This document shows, in pieces, positions 56,773 through 64,000 of a stretch of DNA of 64,000 bases. A program made the position numbers and the translations under genes. Numbering within the stretch: the stretch's first letter is position 1; every line of letters begins with the position of its first letter. Source of the stretch: Leucobacter zeae (GTDB lineage: Bacteria; Actinomycetota; Actinomycetes; Actinomycetales; Microbacteriaceae); NCBI RefSeq assembly GCF_016758175.1, contig NZ_QYAB01000001.1:673256-737255 (forward strand), read 5' to 3'. Below the pieces are notes generated by a model, which saw only the letters and a program-made list of their open reading frames with translations, ran no database searches and was not told the origin of the DNA.

Positions 56773-56882
56773 GCACGCATGCCTGCACGCGACCGCAAGT
56801 CCACTCAGCGGTGTACCTCGTGCAACTCGAGGAACGCCGTCTTCGGTTAAGCGCGGCGTGCGTCGAACATCGCGGACAGGAG

Positions 56883-56888
56883 TAGATT
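56883..56888 (+). promoter_or_regulatory. -10 element of the KtrB-like gene (leaderless)
   Basis: TAGATT lies 7 nt before GTG 56896. It suggests that the potassium genes are transcribed separately from the pilus operon. Confidence 0.5.
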
Positions 56889-56895
56889 CTCAGTC

Positions 56896-58269
56896 GTGCA
56901 GCTCTCTGACACCACCCCGCCGCGTCGACGTCGCCGACATGGCGGTCCGCTGGCGCCGGCCCGAATGATCGCGGCAGGGTTCAGCGGGGTCATCCTCATC
57001 GGTACCTTGCTGCTCATGCTGCCGATCTCGTCGGCGAGTGGCCGGTGGACTGGTTTCGTCGACGCGCTTTTCACCTCGACGTCGGCAGTCTGCGTCACCG
57101 GCCTGATCGTGGTTGACACGGCCACATACTGGAGCGGGTTCGGTACGGTGGTGATCCTCGTGCTGATCCAGTTGGGCGGGCTCGGGATCATGCTGTTCGC
57201 CGCGCTGGTGGGTCTTGCGATCATCCGCAAGATTTCGGTGCGGTCGCGCATCACCGTCGGTGCGGAAGTGAAAGCCGGCAGCGGCGGTGGCGACGTGAAG
57301 CGCATCGTAGGCGGCATCGTCACGACCTCCGTCGTTATCGAGGCGACAATCATGATCCTGCTCACTGGACGCTTTCTGACGGGGTACGGATACGACTGGC
57401 CGTCGGCCCTCTGGAACGGACTGTTTCATGCAGTCTCAGCGTTCAACAACGCCGGGTTCGCCTTGTACAGCGACAATCTCATGCCTTTCGTCTCGGATCC
57501 ATGGATCTGCCTCCCGATCAGCGTCGCGATCATCCTCGGGGGTCTCGGCTTCCCGGTGCTGCGCCAGCTCAGGCGAGAGTGGCGTGCCCCGCTTCACTGG
57601 TCCATGAACACGCGGATCGTGCTCGCCGCAACCGGGGTGCTGCTCATCGCGGGCACGGTCTTCGTCACCGTGATCGAGTGGGCGAACCCCGCGACGCTCG
57701 GCAGGCTCGACCCGGCCTCCCGTCTCCTCGCCGGGTTCTTCCACTCGGTACAGGCGCGCACCGCGGGATTCAACTCGATCGACGTGTCGCAGATGCACGA
57801 CGAGACGTGGCTCGGAACCGATGTGCTCATGTTCATCGGCGGAAGCCCTGCAGGCACCGCCGGTGGCATCAAAGTCACCACCTTCGCGGTCCTGCTCTTC
57901 ATCATGTGGACCGAACTCCGCGGAGGCGCCGCGGTGAACATCTTCGGCAAACGCCTGTCGCGCGGCATCCACCGTGAGGCCATCGCGGTCGTCGTGATCG
58001 CAATCGGCGCGATCATGGGCGTCGTGATCGCCGTGCTCGCGACGACCGACTTCGACCTCGACCAGGTTCTGTTCGAGGCAGTCTCTGCGTTCGGCACAGT
58101 CGGTCTTTCAACCGGTATCACCGCGGACCTGCCCGAGTTTGCCCAGGTGCTCCTCATCCTGCTGATGTTCCTCGGCAGAGTCGGCCCGCTGACACTCGGA
58201 TCCGCACTCGCGCTCAGAGAGCGCCGTATCGCTTACGAACTTCCCAAGGAACGCCCCGTCGTCGGCTAA
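56896..58269 (+). CDS. Potassium uptake membrane subunit, TrkH/KtrB family
   Basis: 457 aa. Four pore-loop repeats with filter-like segments: STSAVCVTGL, FHAVSAFNNAGFAL, VQARTAGFNSID, FEAVSAFGTVGLSTG. Each membrane-pore-membrane unit is recognisable. It forms a K+ channel-like uptake system gated by the cytosolic RCK protein encoded next. Leaderless GTG start. Confidence 0.93.
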   Translation: MQLSDTTPPRRRRRHGGPLAPARMIAAGFSGVILIGTLLLMLPISSASGRWTGFVDALFTSTSAVCVTGLIVVDTATYWSGFGTVVILVLIQLGGLGIMLFAALVGLAIIRKISVRSRITVGAEVKAGSGGGDVKRIVGGIVTTSVVIEATIMILLTGRFLTGYGYDWPSALWNGLFHAVSAFNNAGFALYSDNLMPFVSDPWICLPISVAIILGGLGFPVLRQLRREWRAPLHWSMNTRIVLAATGVLLIAGTVFVTVIEWANPATLGRLDPASRLLAGFFHSVQARTAGFNSIDVSQMHDETWLGTDVLMFIGGSPAGTAGGIKVTTFAVLLFIMWTELRGGAAVNIFGKRLSRGIHREAIAVVVIAIGAIMGVVIAVLATTDFDLDQVLFEAVSAFGTVGLSTGITADLPEFAQVLLILLMFLGRVGPLTLGSALALRERRIAYELPKERPVVG

Positions 58270-58301
58270 TCGGCGACGCGCACGCAAAGGAGCACATCCA
58301 C

Positions 58302-59009
58302 ATGGCACCCCAGAGAATGAACTTCCTGTCGTTCAAGGACAGCACCCGGAAGCTTGCGGCCGCCGATTCAGTCGCCGTCATCGGACTCGGCCGCTTCGGC
58401 ACCTCGCTCGCCCTTGAACTCATGGAAACCGGGACCGAGGTGCTCGGCGTCGACATCAACGAAGACATCGTGCAAGCACTCAACGGGCGACTCACGCAAG
58501 TTGTCCGCGCCGACTCGACGAAGCCGGAGACGCTGGAACAGCTCACGATCGGCGAGTTCGACCGTGTCGTGGTCGCGGTCGGATCCGATATCAAAGTGTC
58601 GATCCTGACGGCGTCGCTGCTCCTGCAACTCGGGGTCCCAGTGGTCTGGGCCAAAGCCGACGATGAGCAGCACGCGATCATTCTCGATCAGCTCGGTGTG
58701 CATCGGGTGCTCTCCCCGGAGCGGGATATGGGGCGCCGCGTCGCCCATCTCGTGCGTGGGGCTGCTGCCGACTATCTCGAAATCGACCCCGGATACGCGA
58801 TGGTGAAAACCGCAGCTCCTCGGGAAGTTCAGGGCATGACGCTGCGCGAGGCCGGTGTGCGAGCCAGGCACCAGATCACCGTAGCCGCCTACCGCGCGGA
58901 CAGCGGCCAATGGCGAAACGCCGAAGCTGATACCGTGCTGCAGGCGGGCGACACGGTGCTCGTCGTCGGTCCGACAGCTCGCGTCGAGGCATTCGCGCAG
59001 CTGCGCTAG
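58302..59009 (+). CDS. Potassium uptake regulatory subunit, TrkA/KtrA family
   Basis: 235 aa. RCK N domain: Rossmann VAVIGLGRFGTSLALELMET (GxGxxG), acidic VDINEDIV binding the ribose; RCK C domain about 150-235 (AMVKTAAPREVQGMTLREAG). ATP/ADP or NAD binding gates KtrB. ATG 58302 follows AAAGGAGCACAT. Same transcript as the KtrB gene, 32 bp apart. Confidence 0.93.
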   Translation: MAPQRMNFLSFKDSTRKLAAADSVAVIGLGRFGTSLALELMETGTEVLGVDINEDIVQALNGRLTQVVRADSTKPETLEQLTIGEFDRVVVAVGSDIKVSILTASLLLQLGVPVVWAKADDEQHAIILDQLGVHRVLSPERDMGRRVAHLVRGAAADYLEIDPGYAMVKTAAPREVQGMTLREAGVRARHQITVAAYRADSGQWRNAEADTVLQAGDTVLVVGPTARVEAFAQLR

Positions 59010-59019
59010 GCGCCAACGG

Positions 59020-59034
59020 CCCGGGAACCGGGCG
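59020..59034 (+). terminator. Candidate terminator after the KtrA-like gene
   Basis: GCCCGG-GAA-CCGGGC, a 6-bp stem starting 11 nt past the stop; weak. Confidence 0.4.
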
Positions 59035-59115
59035 CCGTCAGAATTGCACAGCGACCGCACCGGGCGTGTGCGAGAATCGGGTCAGCGAACTGCACCACGG
59101 CGCTGAGGAGCTCTC

Positions 59116-59712
59116 ATGCGAACGCGTTCCACCACCCCCGGCATCCTGCCGATCGGAATCCTGCTGATGCTCGGGCTCGCGGGCTGCGGCACGGCCGCTG
59201 CGGATCCTCAGGTGGGCCCGCCGGAGACCGCGACGACATCGCCCTCGCGCACCGCGCCCGCGGAGACGGCCGAGCCGGGGATCGCTCCGGCGGCAGGCGA
59301 GGAGCTCGAGATCCGGGCCCTGACCCTGCGCCTCACCGAGGACCTGCGCTGGCTTCGGCCGGAATCCGGGGAACTGACGGTGTCGGCTACCGCGCTCATG
59401 GAGGACGGCTACCCGGTGATGGTGACCATCAGCGATCTGCAGGCCGTGCAGAGCGACCTCGACCTCAACGCCCAGTCCTTCCTCGACGTCTCCGCGCACG
59501 ACCCGAAGCCGACGCGGGGCGACAACCGGACGGTCGACGGAGTGGAGGCCTGGACCGCCGAGGCCGCGGACGACCTGATGCATTCCACCTGGCTGGGCGG
59601 GATCCACGAGGATCGGCAGTGGTCCGTGGAGATCCAGACCCCGGTCAGCATGTCCGAGGAGGACGCGCACCGGTTCCGAGAGCGGATCATCGCGAGCATC
59701 GCGTTCGCGTAG
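59116..59712 (+). CDS. Secreted lipoprotein of unknown function
   Basis: 198 aa. Signal peptide with lipobox LAGC (ILLMLGLAGCGTAAA). A Thr/Pro/Ala linker (about 30-60) is followed by a soluble domain of about 140 residues (EIRALTLRLTEDLRWLRPES; SWLGG-type centre; MSEEDAHRFRERIIASIAFA). The fold resembles small immunogenic-type lipoproteins, but I do not recognise the family. It stands alone, with its own AGGAGC ribosome site. Confidence 0.8.
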   Translation: MRTRSTTPGILPIGILLMLGLAGCGTAAADPQVGPPETATTSPSRTAPAETAEPGIAPAAGEELEIRALTLRLTEDLRWLRPESGELTVSATALMEDGYPVMVTISDLQAVQSDLDLNAQSFLDVSAHDPKPTRGDNRTVDGVEAWTAEAADDLMHSTWLGGIHEDRQWSVEIQTPVSMSEEDAHRFRERIIASIAFA

Positions 59713-59746
59713 GCGCGACGCGGCGGTGCCGCATCGAGTATCCCGC

Positions 59747-60148
59747 TCAGTGCGGCGGATGCGCGGTGCTTGCGTTCCCGGACGGCGGCTCTCCTGCGTC
59801 CTCGCGGATGGAGTCGTCGATCGACCGCCCAGGCGCGGCCGCCTCCGCGAGGCGCAGCACGAGGTCGCGCACGGAATCGTCGGCGTCCGCGCACTCGACC
59901 CGGGCCGCCGCGATCCGCTCGGGGTCGAGGCGCGGGGCGCAGGCCGAGACGAGGTCCTCGAAGGCGCGGTACACCCGCAACCCCCCGGTCGGCGCAGCGA
60001 GCGACCATCCGTCGCCGAACGCCTCGATCCGCAGGCGCTCTCCCGTGAGCCGGGCGAGGAACCGCCCGGCCCGGTCGGCAGCGCGTGCGAGACCGATGCG
60101 CGTCGTGGCCTCGCTCAGCCGCGCCCCGCCGGGGCACGCTCCGCACAT
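59747..60148 (-). CDS. Small conserved-looking protein beginning MCGACP
   Basis: 133 aa. The start MCGACPGGA puts a CxxC at the very N-terminus, a pattern I associate with small uncharacterised actinobacterial proteins. Central part EAFGDGWSLAAPTGGLRVYR. No membrane helix. It lies 43 bp downstream of the SDR gene on the same strand, so it is probably the last gene of that operon. Function unknown; a metal-binding role is only suggestive. Confidence 0.6.
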   Translation of the reverse strand: MCGACPGGARLSEATTRIGLARAADRAGRFLARLTGERLRIEAFGDGWSLAAPTGGLRVYRAFEDLVSACAPRLDPERIAAARVECADADDSVRDLVLRLAEAAAPGRSIDDSIREDAGEPPSGNASTAHPPH

Positions 60149-60191
60149 GCCGCGCGCCTCCTGTCCCTCGTCCTGTTCGTCTCCGCTCGGG

Positions 60192-60938
60192 TCATGGCAT
60201 CACGTCGCCGCTGTTCGGCCCCAGCGTCTGCCCCGTGTAGAGGTCGCCGCTCGGGGACGCGGCGAGCAGCAGCGCCGTCGGCGCGACCTCCTCGGGACTC
60301 CCGAACCGGCCGATGGGCAGTTCCGCGCGCTTGTCGGCCTTCCACTCCTCCGACAGCCCGCCGATGAGCGGCGTTTCGATGGGCCCCGGGGCGATCGTGT
60401 TCACGAGGATCCCGTGCGGCGCGAGCTCGAGCGCCAGCGCCTTGCCGAGTCCGATGACCCCGGCCTTCGCCGAGACGTAGTGCGCGAGCCCCGTACCGCC
60501 CTTGATCCCGAGCTGCGAGCCGACGTTGATGATGCGCCCGCCGCCCCGCGCGATGAGGTGCGGGACGGCGTAGCGCGCGGTGAGGAACGCCCCGGTGAGG
60601 TCCACGGCGACGGTGCGGTCCCACACCTCGGGCGACATCTCGAGCACGGGCGTCTCGTCGAGGATCCCCGCACTGTTGACGACGATGTCGATGCCGTCGT
60701 GCCCCTCGGCGATCTCGTCCGTGACGCGTTCGACCGCGACGGGATCGGAGACATCGGCGGCATGGATGCTCACCGGGGCGGGGCCCCGGCACTCGGCCAG
60801 CGTGCCCGCGAGGGCCGCCTCGGTCAGGTCGACGAGCGCGACGGTCGCGCCTTCGGCGTGGAACAGTCGGGCGATGGCGGCGCCGATGCCGCCGGCTGCG
60901 CCGTAGACGACGGCGACTCGGTTCTCCAGTTGCTGCAT
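60192..60938 (-). CDS. SDR-family oxidoreductase
   Basis: 248 aa classical SDR. Cofactor motif GAAGGIGAAIA (TGxxxGxG-like, Thr replaced by Gly), NSAG, catalytic S-Y-K (GSQLGIKGG ... YVSAK), PGPIETPL. Acidic DLTEAA after strand 2 favours NAD. Together with the next gene and an MFS transporter it probably oxidises a hydroxy compound. 58 bp from the preceding SDR gene. Confidence 0.9.
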   Translation of the reverse strand: MQQLENRVAVVYGAAGGIGAAIARLFHAEGATVALVDLTEAALAGTLAECRGPAPVSIHAADVSDPVAVERVTDEIAEGHDGIDIVVNSAGILDETPVLEMSPEVWDRTVAVDLTGAFLTARYAVPHLIARGGGRIINVGSQLGIKGGTGLAHYVSAKAGVIGLGKALALELAPHGILVNTIAPGPIETPLIGGLSEEWKADKRAELPIGRFGSPEEVAPTALLLAASPSGDLYTGQTLGPNSGDVMP

Positions 60939-60996
60939 GGTGGTTCCTTTCGGAGCGGCCCGGTCCGGGCGCGGGTGTCTCGAGTGTCTGCGCCGC

Positions 60997-61779
60997 TCAG
61001 CTGGGCCAGCGCACGGTCAGCCCGCCGTCGACGATGAGCTGCTGGCCCGTGACGTACGCCGAGTCATCGGAGGTGAGGAAGCGGATCGCCCGAGCGGCCT
61101 CGTCGACGTTGCCGACGCGACCCCACGGGATGATGCGGCCTGCGGCGTCGAGCCCGTCCTTGCCCAGCGAGTTCGTGCCGTCGAGCGACTGCGGGCTCTC
61201 GATCAGGCCGGGGATCACGGTGTTGACGCGGATCCGCCGGGGTGCGAGTTCGACCGCCAGGGAGCGGCAGAGGCCGAGCAGGCCCGATTTCGCTGCCGCG
61301 TAGTGGCTGTGCTCCTCCCAGCCGTAGACGCCCCCGGCGATCGACGAGGTCGCCACCATGGCGCCGGGCCCCGACATGCGCGCGGCGCAGGCGCGGAAGG
61401 TGCGCAGCACTCCCGCGAGATCGACCTGCAGCATGTCGTCCCATGCGTCATCCGTCATCTCGGAGAGCGGCTGCCGCCTGAGGATGCCCGCGGCGGCCAC
61501 CGAGATGTCGAGCCGGCCGAAGGCATCGAGCGCCGTCTGGGCGAGCGCGTCGTTGCCCGCCGTGGTGCGCACGTCCATCTCGACCGCGGCGCAGCGCCCG
61601 CCGGCGGCCTCGACCATGCCGATCGTCTCGTCCGCGCCGTAGGGGTCGCCGGGGAAGACGCCGATCACGCTGTCGGCTCCTGCGCGGGCGTAGGCGACGG
61701 CGAGAGCCTGCCCGATCCCGCTCGCGCCGCCGGTGATCACCGCGACCTTGCCCGCGAGTCCGTCATCGCGCACCGTCAT
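60997..61779 (-). CDS. SDR-family oxidoreductase
   Basis: 260 aa from ATG 61779, with GGAGGAGG 7 nt upstream; a GTG at 61785 is too close to that site. TGGASGIGQAL cofactor motif, AAAG in place of NNAG, catalytic S-Y-K (TSSIAGG ... YAAAK), PGLIESP. It follows the MFS gene directly. Closely related in size and position to the next SDR but clearly different in sequence, so two sequential or alternative oxidation steps are likely. Confidence 0.9.
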   Translation of the reverse strand: MTVRDDGLAGKVAVITGGASGIGQALAVAYARAGADSVIGVFPGDPYGADETIGMVEAAGGRCAAVEMDVRTTAGNDALAQTALDAFGRLDISVAAAGILRRQPLSEMTDDAWDDMLQVDLAGVLRTFRACAARMSGPGAMVATSSIAGGVYGWEEHSHYAAAKSGLLGLCRSLAVELAPRRIRVNTVIPGLIESPQSLDGTNSLGKDGLDAAGRIIPWGRVGNVDEAARAIRFLTSDDSAYVTGQQLIVDGGLTVRWPS

Positions 61780-61781
61780 GA

Positions 61782-63125
61782 TCACGCCTCCTCCGCGTCG
61801 GGCACCCGGCGGGTGAAGATCATCGCGACGCCCGAGAGCACCATGAACAGCGAGCCGGTGAGCGCGGCGGCGACGCCGACGGTCACCCCCGCGCTCAGCA
61901 GGACCGCGAGCAGCGCCGAGCCGGTGATGCCGCCGACCGGTGCCATCACGTGCGCGACGTTCGTCCCCATGCCGCGCACGTGCGCGGGGAAGGACTCGCC
62001 CATGTAGTAGAGGAGGGCGGCGTACGGGCCGGTCAGGAAGAACAGCGTGAGCGCGTACATCGGGTAGATGAACCAGACCTCGCTCGGGCCGACCAGCATC
62101 AGCAGGCTGATGACGCCGCCGATTCCCCAGCCGAGGATGACCGTCAGCCGCCTCCCGATCTTGTCGCCGATCCAGCCGTGGAACACGTAGCCGACGAAGC
62201 CGACGCCGTTCGCGAGCACGAGCACGAGGAGCGCGTTGTCGAAGGAGATGCCCTTCGCCTGAACGAGCACGGTCGTGCCGAGCACGGAGAAGATCTGGAT
62301 GCCGACCCAGTTCGCGAACCACGCGAGGGCGAGGGCGATGGTGTGCCTGCGCAGGCCGGGACGGAAGACTTCGCGGAGACCGCCCCGATGCCCGGCGGCC
62401 TCCTCGAGGTCGTGTTCCGCGGCGAGCGCCTGCGCACCCTCGAGATCGCCTGCCTCTCGCCGCCGACGGACCTCCTTGATCGCCGCGAATGTCGGCGACT
62501 CGGGCAGGCGGGTGGCCATGACCACGACGACGAGCGACAGCACGCCGGCCACGACGAAGCTCCAGCGCCAGCCGATGACGGGCAGCAGCAGGGCGGACAG
62601 GCCGGCCGAGACGAGCGCGCCGACGGGCCAACCGCCCTGCACGAGGGCGTACATCAGGCCGCGGTTCTTCACCTTGCGGTAGATCTCGTTGAGGTAGACG
62701 GCGTTGACGACCTCCTCCGACATCGAGAAGCCGGAGAACGAGCGGATGATCACGAGGCTCGCGACGCCCATCGCGAGGCCCGTGAGCCCCGACGCCACGG
62801 CGCCGCCGATCATGAGCACGATGAGCGCGCGCTTGCGGCCCAGACGATCGAGGATCGCCCCGATGCACAGCGAGACGAGGAACACGCCGATCGTCGCATA
62901 CGTGTTGACGGCGGCGAGCTCGGCCGTGGACCAGCCGAAGTCCTCGGCGATCACGGGAAGCAGGGTGCCGAAGAGCGTGTAGTCGTAGACGGAGGCGACC
63001 CACGCGATGAAGCAGACGACCGAGACCTTCGTGATCGTCGCCTTCGTGATGGGGACGTTCCAGGGTTCGACCGGTTCGGAGCCCTGCGGCGCGGTGGCGG
63101 TGGTGGTGGATGGAGACGACATCAT
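61782..63125 (-). CDS. MFS transporter (sugar/organic-acid type)
   Basis: 447 aa, twelve predicted helices with a cytoplasmic central loop (RRRREAGDLEGAQALAAEHD). MFS motif GAILDRLGRKRALIVLMIGG after TM2; RLPESPTFAA at the end of TM6; GWIGDKIGRRLTVILG as the second-half repeat. Start is ATG 63125 or the adjacent ATG 63122. It probably imports the substrate used by the hydrolase and SDR enzymes of the same operon. Confidence 0.9.
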   Translation of the reverse strand: MMSSPSTTTATAPQGSEPVEPWNVPITKATITKVSVVCFIAWVASVYDYTLFGTLLPVIAEDFGWSTAELAAVNTYATIGVFLVSLCIGAILDRLGRKRALIVLMIGGAVASGLTGLAMGVASLVIIRSFSGFSMSEEVVNAVYLNEIYRKVKNRGLMYALVQGGWPVGALVSAGLSALLLPVIGWRWSFVVAGVLSLVVVVMATRLPESPTFAAIKEVRRRREAGDLEGAQALAAEHDLEEAAGHRGGLREVFRPGLRRHTIALALAWFANWVGIQIFSVLGTTVLVQAKGISFDNALLVLVLANGVGFVGYVFHGWIGDKIGRRLTVILGWGIGGVISLLMLVGPSEVWFIYPMYALTLFFLTGPYAALLYYMGESFPAHVRGMGTNVAHVMAPVGGITGSALLAVLLSAGVTVGVAAALTGSLFMVLSGVAMIFTRRVPDAEEA

Positions 63126-63159
63126 TGTCCTTTCTGGGGAGCCGGAGCGCGATGCGCCG

Positions 63160-64000
63160 TCAGGCGCGCGGGAAGCGTGCCGCGAAGTCCTTCGCGACGT
63201 CCTCCATGAACATGAACTCGACGCCGTCGTGCTGCGACATGTGGTCGATCAGGCGCTCGAGCATGAGGAGGTTCTGCGGGCGGCCGCTCACGTCGGGGTG
63301 GATCGTGATGGGGAAGACGGCGTAGTCCATCTCGCGATGCACCCAGTCGAACTGATCCCGCCACAGCGTCTCGACGTCGCGCGGGCTCACGAACCCATGG
63401 CTGTTGGCGCTGCCCTTGATGAACATCATGGGCGGGAGGTCGTCGAGGTACCAGCTGGCCGGGATCTCGATGAGGTCGGTCTCCTCGCCGCGGACGAGCG
63501 GCTTCATCCACTCCTGCGCGGAGGCCGCGTCGTAGTCGATCTTGGTCCAGGTGTCGCCGACGCGCACGTAGTAGGGCGTGTGGTCGTTGTGCATGAGCGA
63601 GTGGTCGTAGAGGAACCCGCGCTCGAGCAGGATCTCGTTGGTCACCTTCGAGAACTCCCACCACGGCGCCACGTAGCCGACGGGGAGCTTTCCCGTGCGG
63701 GATTCGAAGAGCGAGATGCAGTGGTCGAGCACCTCGGTCTCCTGCTCGCGGGTCATCGCGATCGGGTTCTCATGGCTGTACCCGTGGACGCCGACCTCGT
63801 GCCCAGCGGCGACGGTGGCCTCGAACTGCTCGGGGAAGGTTTCGATCGAGTGGCCCGGCCAGAACCAGGTGACGGGGATATCGCGATCCTGCGCCAGCTT
63901 CAACAGTCGGGGCACCCCGACCTCGCCGGCGAAGAGCCCGCGCGAGATGTCCCCGGGCGAGTCCTGCCCGCCGTACGAGCCGAGCCAACCGCCGACGGCA
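63160..64000 (-). CDS. Polysaccharide deacetylase-family hydrolase (5' end outside window)
   Basis: At least 280 aa, open to the window edge. The visible N-terminal part ([20 protein letters not shown]) and [19 protein letters not shown] are typical of the PuuE/imidase-like subgroup. Zn-binding HxxxH-type motif [10 protein letters not shown], motif 3 [10 protein letters not shown], then [11 protein letters not shown] near the C-terminus. Members act on C-N bonds of ureides, imides or acetylated sugars. With the MFS and SDR genes 3' on the same strand, a catabolic operon is likely. The Asp of motif 1 lies beyond the window. Confidence 0.85.
   Translation of the reverse strand, partial: AVGGWLGSYGGQDSPGDISRGLFAGEVGVPRLLKLAQDRDIPVTWFWPGHSIETFPEQFEATVAAGHEVGVHGYSHENPIAMTREQETEVLDHCISLFESRTGKLPVGYVAPWWEFSKVTNEILLERGFLYDHSLMHNDHTPYYVRVGDTWTKIDYDAASAQEWMKPLVRGEETDLIEIPASWYLDDLPPMMFIKGSANSHGFVSPRDVETLWRDQFDWVHREMDYAVFPITIHPDVSGRPQNLLMLERLIDHMSQHDGVEFMFMEDVAKDFAARFPRA

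Overview
The window is a high-GC actinobacterial chromosome segment, most like a Microbacteriaceae genome (Leucobacter/Microbacterium type). This rests on HtaA-type heme proteins, DtxR with a DtxR-box, CIRCE-controlled groEL, leaderless TANNNT promoters, actinobacterial LPXTG pilus operons with class C sortases, and the FmdB / 5-FTHF cyclo-ligase / galU / rimJ / glpR-like synteny block. Species assignment is inference. Genes are cut at both window ends.

Layout. 0-5 kb: heme uptake, with two HtaA-type surface proteins, hmuU-hmuV and divergent hmuT, and a DtxR-box between hmuU and hmuT; the matching dtxR gene lies at 30.2 kb. 5-7.6 kb: a LytR_C protein and a groEL preceded by two tandem CIRCE operators. 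7.6-9.7 kb: repeat-rich, with three long palindromes around an endonuclease-fold gene. 9.7-11.9 kb: an OmpR-type two-component system. 12-16.7 kb: an AruI-like decarboxylase, a guanidinobutyrase/agmatinase-like ureohydrolase and a PotD-like binding protein, divergent from an XRE-cupin regulator. 16.7-21.9 kb: XPB helicase and partner, a small membrane protein, a cold-shock protein and a DUF3027-like protein.

22.2-28.7 kb: pilus operon 1 (giant adhesin, major pilin, class C sortase). 29-33.2 kb: serC, dtxR, gdhA and an NlpC/P60-like secreted protein. 33.5-38.8 kb: tRNA-Arg, a conserved actinobacterial protein, a CYTH phosphatase, a PuuB-like oxidase with a cupin, and a uracil/xanthine permease. 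38.9-42.9 kb: a very large SF1-helicase-like protein whose Walker A lysine and Walker B glutamate are both replaced, followed by a 53-aa overlapping ORF. 43-46.7 kb: the FmdB-galU-rimJ-glpR block, without glp/moeA. 46.8-50.7 kb: tRNA-Ala, small membrane proteins, an M23 peptidase and DsbA-like pair, a LysE exporter and tRNA-Lys.

50.7-59 kb looks acquired: about 1.1 kb without a recognisable gene, then pilus operon 2 (adhesin, pilin, sortase) and a Ktr/Trk potassium uptake pair, in DNA visibly less GC-rich than its surroundings. 59-64 kb: a lipoprotein, a small CxxC protein, and a catabolic-looking operon (polysaccharide deacetylase-like hydrolase, MFS transporter, two SDR dehydrogenases).

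Most notable points: the apparently inactivated giant helicase; the paired pilus operons, each with a 13-bp inverted repeat between pilin and sortase; the palindromes bracketing an endonuclease-like gene; and the iron/heme regulon with both operator and repressor in one window.
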